Below, piece by piece: positions 6,468 through 16,173 of a stretch of 64,000 bases of DNA. The number at the start of each line of letters is the position of its first letter. Within the stretch, counting starts at the first letter, position 1. Origin of the DNA: Prochlorococcus sp. AG-347-I19 (lineage in GTDB: Bacteria; Cyanobacteriota; Cyanobacteriia; PCC-6307; Cyanobiaceae); assembly GCA_003279105.1 (NCBI GenBank), contig QCBO01000003.1, forward strand, positions 52,245-116,244. The letters are read 5' to 3'. Position numbers and translations under genes: made by a program. Under the pieces are notes generated by a model, which had not been told where the DNA came from, made no database searches, and was given only the letters and a program-made list of their open reading frames with translations.

Positions 6468-6683
6468 TTATCTTTTTAAACCACCTCTTTTTATCCAAAG
6501 GAACCATGTAACCCAAATAGGAGGGAGGAATCTTATTAAAAAAGAAATTTTATACATATAAAATGGGGCATTTTCACTTTGAAATAAATTCATCAAAAAG
6601 GAAGATATAGTTACCCAAAGTAAAATTATTAATATATTTGCTCCCAACAAAGCGAACTTATTTTGTTTGAATATTTTTGGCAT
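6468..6683 (-). CDS. Small hypothetical membrane protein (71 aa)
   Basis: Two hydrophobic segments, ALLGANILIILLWVTISSFL and ISFLIRFLPPIWVTWFLWI, separated by a short polar loop, with a basic C-terminus (KRGGLKR). The positive-inside pattern puts both ends in the cytoplasm. No family recognised. The next leftward ORF begins about 300 bases upstream, so both could share a transcript. Confidence 0.5.
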   Translation of the reverse strand: MPKIFKQNKFALLGANILIILLWVTISSFLMNLFQSENAPFYMYKISFLIRFLPPIWVTWFLWIKRGGLKR

Positions 6684-6736
6684 AAGTTTTTTTTATTCTT
6701 AATTTTAAATAACCTTGGGAAGTAAATTATACATTT

Positions 6737-6988
6737 TCAAAAAAACTTTAAATTTAAGATCCATATCCAAATAAAAAAAATACTAAACTTTAATCCCTCT
6801 CCAAATAATATTCCGAAAGTAATAGGAGGCGAAAATATTAAAAAAAGAATAGAGAATAAACTAAATAAAGCAAATGATCCTCTTAAAAAATAATTCTTTC
6901 TTTTTGTTCTTCTTAGATTTTTTAAGGTATTCCACTCCCATTGAATAAGCCTGTAGAACTTTTCTGATAATAAAAATAAATACTTCAT
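6737..6988 (-). CDS. Small hypothetical membrane protein (83 aa)
   Basis: A basic N-terminal half (LKNLRRTKRKNYFLRG) is followed by two hydrophobic stretches, SFALFSLFSILFLIFSPPITF and FSIFFIWIWILNLKFF. Strongly Phe- and Ile-rich, as expected of membrane proteins but also of chance frames in AT-rich DNA. No known domain. Moderate confidence that it is a gene. Confidence 0.4.
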   Translation of the reverse strand: MKYLFLLSEKFYRLIQWEWNTLKNLRRTKRKNYFLRGSFALFSLFSILFLIFSPPITFGILFGEGLKFSIFFIWIWILNLKFF

Positions 6989-7041
6989 TAATATTATTAA
7001 TTTCTATCGGCTTTTCTTATTTATAAAATTAATTTCACCTG

Positions 7042-7330
7042 TTAGCAATAAACCTTATCCCCTTCTTCAGAAAGATAGTAAATTTTATTTTCTGAACTTA
7101 CGAAGAAAGTTAATCCCTTATATTGTGATCTTTTAAATTTATCTAATCTAAGTTTGTGTAAATCCCAATTATCAGTACTTATGTCAGGATTAAATTCTTG
7201 TTCTTTTAAGAAAGGTACATAAGTTGGACTAATTGTTGTTTTTTGGGCTAACCCTCTATTTCGTTTTGAATAAAAAAGTAATAAAAAAAAAGTACAAAAA
7301 AAAGAATTAATAATATATTTTTCATTGTCA
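7042..7330 (-). pseudogene. Frameshifted small membrane/secreted protein gene
   Basis: Leftward from ATG 7330 (or 7324) the frame MTMKNILLILFFVLFFYYFF is a good signal anchor but stops after GGT TAG. A second frame, open from that region to TAA at 7042, gives a coherent tail (GLAQKTTISPTYVPFLKEQE and on to YYLSEEGDKVYC) but has no start codon. One extra T in any of three poly-T tracts (eight, nine and six Ts on the minus strand) would join the halves into a protein of about 95 residues. It is either a sequencing error, a recent inactivation, or slippage. Confidence 0.55.
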
Positions 7331-7485
7331 TTTTTCTAATTTGAAAAAACTTTATTTGGAGAATCAAGAACTTTTCACAATAAATTTCTTAGTAAGTAAA
7401 AAATCCTATTTTTATATTCTTGTATTTTTGAATACTTATCAAGGGGTTACCTAAATCAGATTATAGGATTAGTCGCATTTTCAAC

Positions 7486-7629
7486 ATGACTCAAAATTCC
7501 ATGAATACTCCTTATGCAAAAAGAGTAGCTGAAAAATTTAGAGAGGCTCAAAACTATTTAAAAACTAATGGTTTTAGTAGATCAACTAAACATTTACTGG
7601 AAGATATTGAAAATTCTGTTGAAAAATAA
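7486..7629 (+). CDS. Small hypothetical protein (47 aa)
   Basis: The frame starts MTQNSMNTPYAKRVAEKFRE and ends LLEDIENSVEK. It is soluble, predicted helical, with no signal sequence. Its TAA overlaps the ATG of the next ORF by one base (TAATG), which supports a real two-gene unit. Function unknown. Confidence 0.6.
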   Translation: MTQNSMNTPYAKRVAEKFREAQNYLKTNGFSRSTKHLLEDIENSVEK

Positions 7630-7787
7630 TGCCAATACCTCCTCACTTACCACAACTACAATATGGCTACGATGATGGCTTTACAACCATTGTTTTTGGG
7701 TTAATAGGAAGTTGCTTTGGATGTATCTTAATTTTATTAATTTCATTTTTTGAATTTAAATTCAAAAAGCAAAATAGTAAGCCTTAA
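7629..7787 (+). CDS. Small single-helix membrane protein (52 aa)
   Basis: Starts inside the preceding stop (TAATG). MPIPPHLPQLQYGYDDGFTT is followed by one membrane helix (IVFGLIGSCFGCILILLISFF) and a basic tail FKFKKQNSKP. Topology would be N-out, C-in. It could be a small photosynthetic or stress membrane subunit, but no family was recognised. It converges on ychF. Confidence 0.6.
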   Translation: MPIPPHLPQLQYGYDDGFTTIVFGLIGSCFGCILILLISFFEFKFKKQNSKP

Positions 7788-7795
7788 GAGACTTA

Positions 7796-8887
7796 CTAAA
7801 CGTTAAATAAGAACTCCATTACATCACCTTCGTTAACAATATATTCCTTACCTTCACTTCTTAAAAGACCTTTAGTTTTTGCATTGGCAATTGAACCTGA
7901 ATCAATTAAATTTTGATACGAAATAGTCTGAGCTCTTATAAATCCTTTTTCAAAATCAGTATGAATTACTCCTGCTGCCTGTGGCGCAGTCATCCCATCT
8001 TTTATTGTCCAAGCTTTTGTCTCCTTTTCTCCGGTAGTGAAATAAGTTTTTAATCCCAATAATTTATATGTTGATCTAATTAATGAACTTAATCCCCCTT
8101 CTTCTACTCCTAAGCCAATAAGGTAGTCTTTTTTATCTTCTGGTTCTAACTCTATTAATTCAGATTCGACTTGCGCTGATATTTTTATACATTCTGTATT
8201 TTCATTGCTTGCAAAACTCTGAACTGTTGATGAAAAATCATTACCTTCTGCTAAATCATTTTCATTCAAATTAGTGGCGTAAATAATTGGTTTAGCAGTA
8301 AGGAAGCCTAATTGCTTAATTATTAAATTTTCTTCTTCATTCAAAGATATTGATCTAACTGAAAGGCCTTTCTCTAGCTCTTCTTCAATTTTTTCTAGTA
8401 AGGTATCTTCTTTAGCTGCCTCTTTACTAGTTCTAACCTGTTTTTTAATTCTTTCTCTTCTTTTTTGGAGTTGAGATAAATCAGCTAAATTCAATTCTAG
8501 ATTAATTATCTCAATATCATCCAGGGGATCTACCTTCCCAGAAACATGAATTACATCACTATCTTCAAAGCACCTTACAACATGAACTATTGCATCAACT
8601 TCCCTAATATTTGATAAAAATTTATTTCCCAAACCTTCGCCTTTACTAGCTCCTTTTACTAGTCCTGCGATATCTACAAATTCAATTTTTGTTGGGATAA
8701 TATTTTGGCTAGAACTTAAATTACCTAACTCTTGCAACCTTTGATCTGGGACTGAGACTATGCCTTTATTAGGTTCTATAGTACAAAAGGGAAAATTAGC
8801 CGCTTGGGCCTTAGCATTTTCTACAAGTGCATTAAATAGAGTTGATTTTCCAACATTTGGTAATCCAATAATACCTGCTTTTAACAT
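7796..8887 (-). CDS. ychF: Redox/ribosome-associated GTPase-like ATPase YchF
   Basis: OBG-family P-loop protein that favours ATP and binds ribosomes. The 363-residue chain has G1 GLPNVGKST (residues 8-16), G3 DIAGLVKGASKGEG near 72-85, and YATNLNE where the usual NKxD is altered, the basis of its ATP preference. A helical coiled domain follows and a TGS domain ends the protein (AWTIKDGMTAPQAAGVIHTDFEKGFIRA and EGDVMEFLFNV). Length and ending match the family. It stands alone on the minus strand. Confidence 0.95.
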   Translation of the reverse strand: MLKAGIIGLPNVGKSTLFNALVENAKAQAANFPFCTIEPNKGIVSVPDQRLQELGNLSSSQNIIPTKIEFVDIAGLVKGASKGEGLGNKFLSNIREVDAIVHVVRCFEDSDVIHVSGKVDPLDDIEIINLELNLADLSQLQKRRERIKKQVRTSKEAAKEDTLLEKIEEELEKGLSVRSISLNEEENLIIKQLGFLTAKPIIYATNLNENDLAEGNDFSSTVQSFASNENTECIKISAQVESELIELEPEDKKDYLIGLGVEEGGLSSLIRSTYKLLGLKTYFTTGEKETKAWTIKDGMTAPQAAGVIHTDFEKGFIRAQTISYQNLIDSGSIANAKTKGLLRSEGKEYIVNEGDVMEFLFNV

Positions 8888-9031
8888 TTGAAAAAACTTA
8901 TGGAAAAATTATCAAGAAAACATCTTCTAGTAATATAGTATTTACTTAACCAATCTTGGATAAGTTAATTATAATCGACTTGATTATTTATTTAGTTCCT
9001 AAATATTCTCTAATTCTGCTTTTAAAAAAAA

Positions 9032-10093
9032 ATGTTTGATTTAATAAAAAAAAATATAAATCTAAGAAGTGGAATTATATTGCTTTCTCTAGCTATATTT
9101 TTCGTTTTTTTAACCAATTCCTTCAAGAAAAATAAGTCAAAAGATATTTCTGATTTTGTAGTTCAAGTTGAAAAAGGAATCCTCTCAGATTCAATTAATA
9201 CTAGTGGTGAAGTAAAAGCAATAAGGACAAGCAATATTGGGCCTCGGAAGCAAGGCGTAATAAAAGAAATCAAAGTAGATGAGGGCGATCTTGTAAAAAA
9301 AGATCAGGTTTTAGCTTCTCTTGATGATGAAGATTTTATCTATAAAATTGAAGAACTTGAATTAAATGTAGATAAACAAAAATCTGAATTTTTAAGAAGA
9401 GAATATTTATATCAAGAAGGCGCAGTAAGTAAAGAAGACTATGAAAATTATAAAAATAACTACAACATTAGTAGTGCAAAACTTAATGATGCAAAAGCTG
9501 AAAAAAGTTTCTATCTAATTAAAGCTCCTTATGGAGGAAAGATAACTGCAAAATATGCTGAGATAGGATCTTATGTCACGCCAAGTACAAACTTAAGTTC
9601 AGACCCTAAAACCAAAAACTTTATTTTTGAACTATCAGAGGGCCTAGAAATTGTTGCTAAAGTTCCTGAAAGTGACATTGGCAGAATAAAAATAGGTCAA
9701 GAAGCCTCAGTAAGAATTGAGGCTTATCCCTCAAAAAAATATACTGCCATAGTTAAAAAAATAGCTACAAGAGCTGTAAAAGATAATAATGTAACCTCAT
9801 TCGAAGTAACTTTAAATTTCAAAGATATTTCTGAAGAAATTAAAATTGGAATGACTGCAGATCTTGAATTTAGAGTCGAAGGTAATGAAGAAAAAATCTT
9901 AGTACCAACAGTTTCTATTGTCACTGAAAAAGGTGAAAAGGGAATTTTGAAAGTTGACAAAAACAATTCTCCCAAATTTGAAAAAATCGAAATTGGTATT
10001 AGTAGTGGAAATAAAACTTCAGTAATTGATGGATTAGAACCTGGAGAGCAAATCTTTATTGATATTCCACCTTGGGCTAAGAAGAAAAAATGA
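9032..10093 (+). CDS. Periplasmic adaptor protein (HlyD/MFP family)
   Basis: Membrane-fusion subunit of an export pump, anchored by one N-terminal helix (GIILLSLAIFFVFLTN). A lipoyl/barrel-sandwich half motif is seen at VKKDQVLASLDDEDF and its partner at YLIKAPYGGKITAKYAEIGSYV, with a coiled hairpin between (residues about 105-155), then a beta-barrel part. No ABC or RND partner is adjacent, so its substrate is unknown. Its stop overlaps the polA ATG by four bases (ATGA), an odd functional pairing. Confidence 0.85.
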   Translation: MFDLIKKNINLRSGIILLSLAIFFVFLTNSFKKNKSKDISDFVVQVEKGILSDSINTSGEVKAIRTSNIGPRKQGVIKEIKVDEGDLVKKDQVLASLDDEDFIYKIEELELNVDKQKSEFLRREYLYQEGAVSKEDYENYKNNYNISSAKLNDAKAEKSFYLIKAPYGGKITAKYAEIGSYVTPSTNLSSDPKTKNFIFELSEGLEIVAKVPESDIGRIKIGQEASVRIEAYPSKKYTAIVKKIATRAVKDNNVTSFEVTLNFKDISEEIKIGMTADLEFRVEGNEEKILVPTVSIVTEKGEKGILKVDKNNSPKFEKIEIGISSGNKTSVIDGLEPGEQIFIDIPPWAKKKK

Positions 10094-13020
10094 GTTTAAA
10101 ATCTGAAAACTCTAAAAAACCAATTTTACTTTTAGTCGATGGCCACTCACTTGCTTTTAGAAGCTTCTATGCATTTAGCAAGGGGATTGATGGAGGTTTA
10201 ACTACCAAAGAGGGATTTCCAACAAGTGTCACTTATGGATTTCTAAAAAGCCTTCTGGATAATTGTAAAAATGTTAGTCCTGAGGGTGTTTGTATTACGT
10301 TTGATACCGAAAAACCTACTTTTAGACATGAATTAGATCCAAATTATAAGGCCAATAGAGATGTAGCACCAGATGTTTTTTTTCAGGATATTGAACAACT
10401 AGAAATCATTTTAGAAGAAAGCCTTAATTTACCAATTTTTAAATCTCCAGGATACGAAGCAGATGATCTCCTAGGCACAATTGCAAATGATGCTTCTTCT
10501 AAAGGATGGTGCGTGAATATTCTTTCTGGAGATAGGGACTTATTTCAATTAGTAGATGATCAAAAAGATATTTATGTACTTTATATGGGTGGTGGTCCAT
10601 ATGCGAAAAGTGGAAATCCAACTCTTATGAATGAAAATAGAGTAAAAGAAAAATTAGGTGTTGCGCCAGAAAGAGTAGTTGATCTCAAAGCCCTTACTGG
10701 TGATAGTTCTGATAATATTCCAGGTATTAAAGGAGTAGGGCCAAAAACTGCAATTAATCTACTAAAAGAGAACGATACGCTTGATGGAATCTATCAGGCT
10801 TTGGACAAGATTCAGCAGAACAACGATAAGAAATATAAAGGATTCATCAAAGGTTCAGTTATAGAAAAGCTCAGAAACGATAAACATAATGCTTTTCTTT
10901 CCAGGCACTTAGCAAAAATAAATACTGAGGTACCTTTAATTTTAAGTAACGGTTATGAATTAAAAAATATAAATCAAGAACTACTTTCAGAGTCACTAAA
11001 AAAATTAGAACTATCAACACTACTTAGACAAATTGATATTTTCAATTCAACTTTCAGCAAAGGTGGTTTTGACAAGAATAATGTAGCTAAAGAGAAGGAA
11101 AAGGCACCAAAAGTCGCAGGCAATAATGAATTAGAAAATAGTGAAAATAAAATTCCTAAAATCAACGTAACTGTTGTAAATGATTTCGAATTACTTGATA
11201 AATTAATTCAAAGATTAGACAAGACTAATCAAATAGTTTCTTTAGATACAGAGACCAATAGTTTGAATCCAATCGATGCAGAACTTGTTGGGATAGGGTT
11301 ATGTCTTGGAGAAGAAAATGATGATTTATTTTATATACCTCTTGGTCATCAAACAAAAAAGGAGGGCCCCAATCAATTATCAATTGAAGATGTTTTTTCA
11401 AAGCTAAGAAATTGGATAGAAGATCCAAAAAAAGAAAAGGCACTCCAAAATTCTAAATTTGATAGGCAAATATTTTTTAATCATGGACTTGATCTTAAAG
11501 GCGTAACCTTTGACACCTTGTTAGCAGACTACCTTCTTAATAATCAGGAGAAACATGGGTTAGGTGAAATTAGTTTTAGATTATTTGGATTTAAGCCTCC
11601 TTCATTTAAGGAGACAGTTGGGAAAAATAAAGACTTTTCATTTGTTGATATTGATGAAGCAAGTATTTACTGCGGTTATGATGTATTTCTAACTTTTAAG
11701 ATTGTCAAAATTTTTAAAGAAAGTTTTTCAAAGGAAAAAGATGAATTAATCAAATTGTTCGAAGAAATCGAGCTCCCTTTAGAGCCGGTATTGTCCCAAA
11801 TGGAAATGAATGGCATAACTATCGACATCCCTTATTTGGATAAACTCTCAAAAGAATTAAAAAGTACCTTAGAAGATATTGAAAGTAAAGTTTATGAATT
11901 AGCAGAGGAAAGTTTCAATCTATCTTCACCAAAACAACTTGGTGAGATCTTGTTTGAAAAATTAAATTTGGATAAGAAAAAATCACGGAAAACAAAAACA
12001 GGATGGAGCACAGATGCAGTAGTTCTGGAAAGATTAGTCGACGAACATGAAATAATCCAACATTTAATTAAACATAGAACTCTTAGCAAATTACTTAGCA
12101 CCTATATTGATGCTCTCCCAAATCTTATTAACGAAAAGACAGGAAGAGTTCATACAAACTTTAATCAAGCTGCTACAGCGACTGGGAGACTAAGTAGTAG
12201 CAATCCTAATCTTCAAAATATCCCTGTTAGGACTGAATTTAGTAGGAGAATCAGAAAAGCATTCTTGCCTGAAAACAATTGGAAACTTTTATCAGCTGAT
12301 TATTCTCAGATCGAATTAAGAATACTCGCTCACTTAGCAGATGAAGAAATACTAATAAATGCATTTCATAAAAATGATGACATTCATTCTTTGACTGCAA
12401 GATTAATTTTTGAGAAAGAAGAAATTTCCTCTGATGAGAGGAGAGTTGGGAAAACAATAAATTTCGGAGTTATCTATGGTATGGGAATTAAAAAGTTTGC
12501 ACGTTCTACAGGAGTAAGTACTCCAGAAGCAAAAGAATTCCTAATAAAATACAAAGAAAGATATTCAAAAATTTTCAAATTTCTTGAACTTCAAGAAAGG
12601 CTTGCCTTATCAAAAGGTTATGTAAAAACAATTTTTGGTAGAAAGAGAGAATTTAAGTTTGATAAAAATGGACTTGGAAGATTATTAGGAAAAGATCCTT
12701 ACGAAATTGACTTGCAAGCCGCAAGAAGAGCTGGCATGGAGGCACAGTCACTAAGAGCCGCAGCCAATGCCCCAATTCAGGGTTCAAGTGCAGATATTAT
12801 TAAAATTGCAATGGTTCAACTAAATAAAAAATTCATAGAAATGAATGTTCCAGCAAAAATGCTTTTACAAGTACATGATGAATTATTGTTTGAAGTTGAA
12901 CCAGATTCCTTGGAAATTACGACGAAATTAGTAAAGAAGACTATGGAAGATTGTGTAAAATTAAATGTGCCTCTTTTAGTTGATGTTGGAATTGGAGACA
13001 ATTGGATGGAGACAAAATAA
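10090..13020 (+). CDS. polA: DNA polymerase I
   Basis: Repair and Okazaki-fragment polymerase, 976 residues with all three domains. The 5' nuclease (about 10-310) shows LVDGHSLAFRSFYA, GYEADDLLGT and GDSSDNIPGIKGVG. The 3'-5' exonuclease is intact: LDTET, QNSKFDRQIF and YCGYD supply the acidic residues, so proofreading should work. The polymerase has motif A DYSQIELRI (Asp near 737), motif B RRVGKTINFGVIYG and motif C QVHDELL near 930. The O-helix has Phe, as in enzymes that discriminate against dideoxynucleotides. Confidence 0.97.
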   Translation: MSLKSENSKKPILLLVDGHSLAFRSFYAFSKGIDGGLTTKEGFPTSVTYGFLKSLLDNCKNVSPEGVCITFDTEKPTFRHELDPNYKANRDVAPDVFFQDIEQLEIILEESLNLPIFKSPGYEADDLLGTIANDASSKGWCVNILSGDRDLFQLVDDQKDIYVLYMGGGPYAKSGNPTLMNENRVKEKLGVAPERVVDLKALTGDSSDNIPGIKGVGPKTAINLLKENDTLDGIYQALDKIQQNNDKKYKGFIKGSVIEKLRNDKHNAFLSRHLAKINTEVPLILSNGYELKNINQELLSESLKKLELSTLLRQIDIFNSTFSKGGFDKNNVAKEKEKAPKVAGNNELENSENKIPKINVTVVNDFELLDKLIQRLDKTNQIVSLDTETNSLNPIDAELVGIGLCLGEENDDLFYIPLGHQTKKEGPNQLSIEDVFSKLRNWIEDPKKEKALQNSKFDRQIFFNHGLDLKGVTFDTLLADYLLNNQEKHGLGEISFRLFGFKPPSFKETVGKNKDFSFVDIDEASIYCGYDVFLTFKIVKIFKESFSKEKDELIKLFEEIELPLEPVLSQMEMNGITIDIPYLDKLSKELKSTLEDIESKVYELAEESFNLSSPKQLGEILFEKLNLDKKKSRKTKTGWSTDAVVLERLVDEHEIIQHLIKHRTLSKLLSTYIDALPNLINEKTGRVHTNFNQAATATGRLSSSNPNLQNIPVRTEFSRRIRKAFLPENNWKLLSADYSQIELRILAHLADEEILINAFHKNDDIHSLTARLIFEKEEISSDERRVGKTINFGVIYGMGIKKFARSTGVSTPEAKEFLIKYKERYSKIFKFLELQERLALSKGYVKTIFGRKREFKFDKNGLGRLLGKDPYEIDLQAARRAGMEAQSLRAAANAPIQGSSADIIKIAMVQLNKKFIEMNVPAKMLLQVHDELLFEVEPDSLEITTKLVKKTMEDCVKLNVPLLVDVGIGDNWMETK

Positions 13021-13044
13021 ACCTTATGAAATACTTATTTTAAG

Positions 13045-14514
13045 ATGATCAAACTTTTTAATACTTTAAGCAAAAAAGTTGAGGTTTTTAAGCCTATTGA
13101 TGATGTAGTAAAAATTTATTGTTGTGGGGTAACTGTTTATGATTTATGTCATCTTGGTCATGCCAGAAGTTATATCGCTTGGGATGTATTGAGAAGATTT
13201 TTAATTTACAGTGATTTCAAAGTGAAGTATGTTCAAAATTTTACAGATATTGATGACAAGATCTTAAAAAGAGCGAAAGAAGAAAGCAGTTCAATGAAGG
13301 AAGTATCTGAAAAGAATATCATTGAATTTCACAAAGATATGGATTCTTTAGGGATAATGCGTCCGGATAGCATGCCAAGAGCAACGAATCATATATGCAA
13401 TATCTGTTCCTTCATAACAATCCTTGAGGACAAAGGTTATGCATACTCTAGGGATGGAGACGTTTATTATTCTGTTTTCAAAAATAAAAATTATGGAAAG
13501 CTAAGCAATCAAAATTTACAAGAACAAAATATCAATCAGCAAGGAAGAATGGTTAATGAGGAAAATAGTAAAAAACTTAATCCGCAAGATTTTGCGCTAT
13601 GGAAAAAAGCCAAAGATGATGAACCATTTTTTGATTCGCCATGGGGTAAAGGTAGGCCAGGATGGCATATTGAATGTTCGGCGATGGTTAAAGATGAATT
13701 AGGAGATACTATTGATATCCATCTAGGTGGTTCTGATTTAATTTTTCCTCATCATGAGAATGAAATCGCCCAATCAGAAGCAGCCAATGGCAAAAAGCTA
13801 GCAAACTATTGGTTACACAATGGGATGGTCAATGTAAATGGACAAAAGATGAGTAAATCACTTAAAAATTTTAAAACTATAAGAGAGCTAATTAAGTCAG
13901 GTATAAGCCCTATGACTTTGCGATATTTTGTTATGACTGTGAATTATAGAAAACCACTCGATTTTACTGCAGAAGCTTTAAGGAGTGCCACAGAAGCTTG
14001 GAAAAACATTAATGTAGCCCTTTCTTTTATGGACCTTACAAAAGGTGCTTTTAGATCTATTGAAAAAAACGAATCTCTCGAAGAAGAATATAAAGACAAA
14101 ATAAGTTTTGAATTATCTCAAAAAAAGCTTAAATTTTCTGAGGCTCTTGAAAATGACCTTAATACAGCAGGTGCTATTGCAATTATTTACGATTTAGCTA
14201 AACCATTAAAAAACTTTTTAAACCAATTTCAAAGAGTTGAAGGTTTTAAAATAGACCTAAATGAAAAATTCTTCCTACTTGAAAATTTTAAAACTCTTGA
14301 AAAGTTGACCGAGGTACTTGGTCTTAAAAAAGAGATTTTAGTAAAAGAAAGTAAAATAAAAGAAGACGAAATATCATCGCTTATTGATGAAAGATTGAAA
14401 GCAAAAATGGAAAAGAATTATGCGAAGGCTGATGAAATCAGGAATTTGTTAAAAGAAAAAGGTATTGAACTTATTGATCAAACAAGTGAAATAACAACAT
14501 GGATAAGGGTCTAA
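13045..14514 (+). CDS. cysS: Cysteinyl-tRNA synthetase
   Basis: Class I synthetase charging tRNA-Cys. The zinc-site start YCCGVTVYD, the HIGH-type HLGHARSY, the family WHIECSAM, a HHENE metal motif and the signature KMSKSLKN (near residue 270) are all present. The 489-residue length is normal and the C-terminal helical anticodon region ends TTWIRV. It lies 24 bases after polA in the same direction and about 80 bases before dxr. Confidence 0.97.
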   Translation: MIKLFNTLSKKVEVFKPIDDVVKIYCCGVTVYDLCHLGHARSYIAWDVLRRFLIYSDFKVKYVQNFTDIDDKILKRAKEESSSMKEVSEKNIIEFHKDMDSLGIMRPDSMPRATNHICNICSFITILEDKGYAYSRDGDVYYSVFKNKNYGKLSNQNLQEQNINQQGRMVNEENSKKLNPQDFALWKKAKDDEPFFDSPWGKGRPGWHIECSAMVKDELGDTIDIHLGGSDLIFPHHENEIAQSEAANGKKLANYWLHNGMVNVNGQKMSKSLKNFKTIRELIKSGISPMTLRYFVMTVNYRKPLDFTAEALRSATEAWKNINVALSFMDLTKGAFRSIEKNESLEEEYKDKISFELSQKKLKFSEALENDLNTAGAIAIIYDLAKPLKNFLNQFQRVEGFKIDLNEKFFLLENFKTLEKLTEVLGLKKEILVKESKIKEDEISSLIDERLKAKMEKNYAKADEIRNLLKEKGIELIDQTSEITTWIRV

Positions 14515-14596
14515 ATTTTAAGAAAAAAACCAATTTGAAATTTTTGTTTTTTAAATACACCTTTAAATGGGAAGATATTAGAAATATCAGAGAAAA

Positions 14597-15826
14597 TTGA
14601 AATACATTACTGTGCTCGGTTCTACTGGTTCAATAGGGACTCAAACTCTCGAAATAGCTAGTGAGCAGCCTGATAAGTTTAAAGCCGTAGCTCTTTCTGC
14701 AGGAAGAAATATTAATTTATTAACTGAACAAGTTAAAAAACATAGACCAGAGATAGTTGCTATTGAGGATGAAAGTCTTATGGAAGATTTAAAAGATAAT
14801 ATTAATAACTTAGATTTGGATGATGCTCCCTTGGTTTTAGGTGGAAAGCAAGGGATTAACACAGTTGCAGCATGGGACAAGGCAGATACTGTGGTAACAG
14901 GGATAGTAGGCTGTGCAGGCTTAATTCCAACAATGTCAGCAATTAATGCGGGGAAAAATATTGCACTTGCTAACAAAGAAACTTTAATTGCGGCAGGACC
15001 AATTGTTATTCCTGCATTAAAAAAAAATAATAGTAGGCTTTTACCTGCTGATTCAGAACACTCTGCTATCTTTCAATGTTTACAAGGATTACCTAATTAT
15101 GAAAATGCAGATTTTTCAACAGGAAAGATGCCTAAAGGTTTAAAAGCCATACATTTAACAGCTTCTGGTGGTGCTTTCAGAGATTGGGCCGTTGAGGATT
15201 TAAAGCATGTCACAGTGGAAGATGCGACTTCACATCCTAATTGGGATATGGGGAAAAAAATAACTGTAGATTCTGCAACTCTTATGAACAAAGGATTAGA
15301 AGTCATAGAAGCTCATTATTTATTTGGGACCTCTTACGAAAATATCGAAATAGTTATCCACCCTCAAAGTATTATTCATTCAATGATTGAGATGGAAGAT
15401 TCTTCAGTATTAGCTCAATTAGGTTGGCCAGATATGAAACTACCCATTTTATATGCGATGAGTTGGCCTGAAAGATTTAAAACAAATTGGAAAAGATTAA
15501 ACCTAAGTGAAATTGGAAAATTAACTTTTAACGAACCAGACGAGTTTAAATATCCATGCATGGGACTTGCCTATGCTGCAGGAAAATCTTCTGGGACTAT
15601 GCCTGCAGTCTTAAATGCTGCTAACGAAATGGCTGTTGAACAATTCCTCAATGAAAAAATTTCTTTTCAAGAAATTCCAATATTTATAAGTAAAGCTTGT
15701 GAATCACATATGGAGAATTTGAATTTGAGTCCCGAATTGGAGGATATTCTTGAAGTAGACAATTGGGCCAGACTTTTTGTTGAGCAAGAAATAAAAAAAG
15801 GAAAAAAATACATAAGTATTGGATAA
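14597..15826 (+). CDS. dxr: 1-deoxy-D-xylulose 5-phosphate reductoisomerase
   Basis: Second enzyme of the MEP isoprenoid pathway, making 2-C-methylerythritol 4-phosphate with NADPH; it feeds chlorophyll, carotenoid and quinone synthesis. The NADPH motif [11 protein letters not shown] is at residues 8-18; the active-site [35 protein letters not shown] and the HPQSIIHSM segments follow. The start is a TTG at 14597 that begins [10 protein letters not shown] at the expected place. Length 409 is typical. A 2Fe-2S protein gene begins two bases after its stop. Confidence 0.96.
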   Translation: MKYITVLGSTGSIGTQTLEIASEQPDKFKAVALSAGRNINLLTEQVKKHRPEIVAIEDESLMEDLKDNINNLDLDDAPLVLGGKQGINTVAAWDKADTVVTGIVGCAGLIPTMSAINAGKNIALANKETLIAAGPIVIPALKKNNSRLLPADSEHSAIFQCLQGLPNYENADFSTGKMPKGLKAIHLTASGGAFRDWAVEDLKHVTVEDATSHPNWDMGKKITVDSATLMNKGLEVIEAHYLFGTSYENIEIVIHPQSIIHSMIEMEDSSVLAQLGWPDMKLPILYAMSWPERFKTNWKRLNLSEIGKLTFNEPDEFKYPCMGLAYAAGKSSGTMPAVLNAANEMAVEQFLNEKISFQEIPIFISKACESHMENLNLSPELEDILEVDNWARLFVEQEIKKGKKYISIG

Positions 15827-15828
15827 AA

Positions 15829-16173
15829 GTGAATATAAAAAAACATCTTCTACTATGCGCAACACCTACAAAAAAGAAATGCTTTAAAGGCAATGAAGGT
15901 CAAGAAACATGGGAATGTCTGAAAAAGATTTTAAAAAAATTTGAGAATGATCCCTCTACAAAAAACGTTCATATATTAAGATCAAAAGCTGACTGTTTAA
16001 GGGTATGTAAGAACGGCCCAATTCTACTTATTTGGCCTGATGGTATTTGGTATGAGAAAGTTTCTCCAGAAAAAATTTCTGAAATTTTTACCTCACATAT
16101 TATTAACGGTAAGCCAATAGAAAAATGGATTTTCAAAAAAACACCATTTTTAAATAATCCTAGATACTCATAA
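15829..16173 (+). CDS. Thioredoxin-like 2Fe-2S ferredoxin domain protein
   Basis: A 114-residue protein with the shape of the cyanobacterial '(2Fe-2S) ferredoxin domain' family: LLLCATPTKKKC early and ADCLRVCKNGP later give four cysteines (near 10, 18, 56 and 60) in the CX7-C plus CX3-C arrangement of thioredoxin-like ferredoxins. It begins at GTG two bases after dxr, so the two are probably co-transcribed. A role in electron delivery near isoprenoid synthesis is only inference. Its end overlaps the converging hydrolase gene by 14 bases. Confidence 0.8.
   Translation: MNIKKHLLLCATPTKKKCFKGNEGQETWECLKKILKKFENDPSTKNVHILRSKADCLRVCKNGPILLIWPDGIWYEKVSPEKISEIFTSHIINGKPIEKWIFKKTPFLNNPRYS

Noticed and set aside
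10974..12457. Several 60-70 codon minus-strand frames inside polA
   Set aside because: Shadows of polA codon bias, without ribosome sites or recognisable domains.
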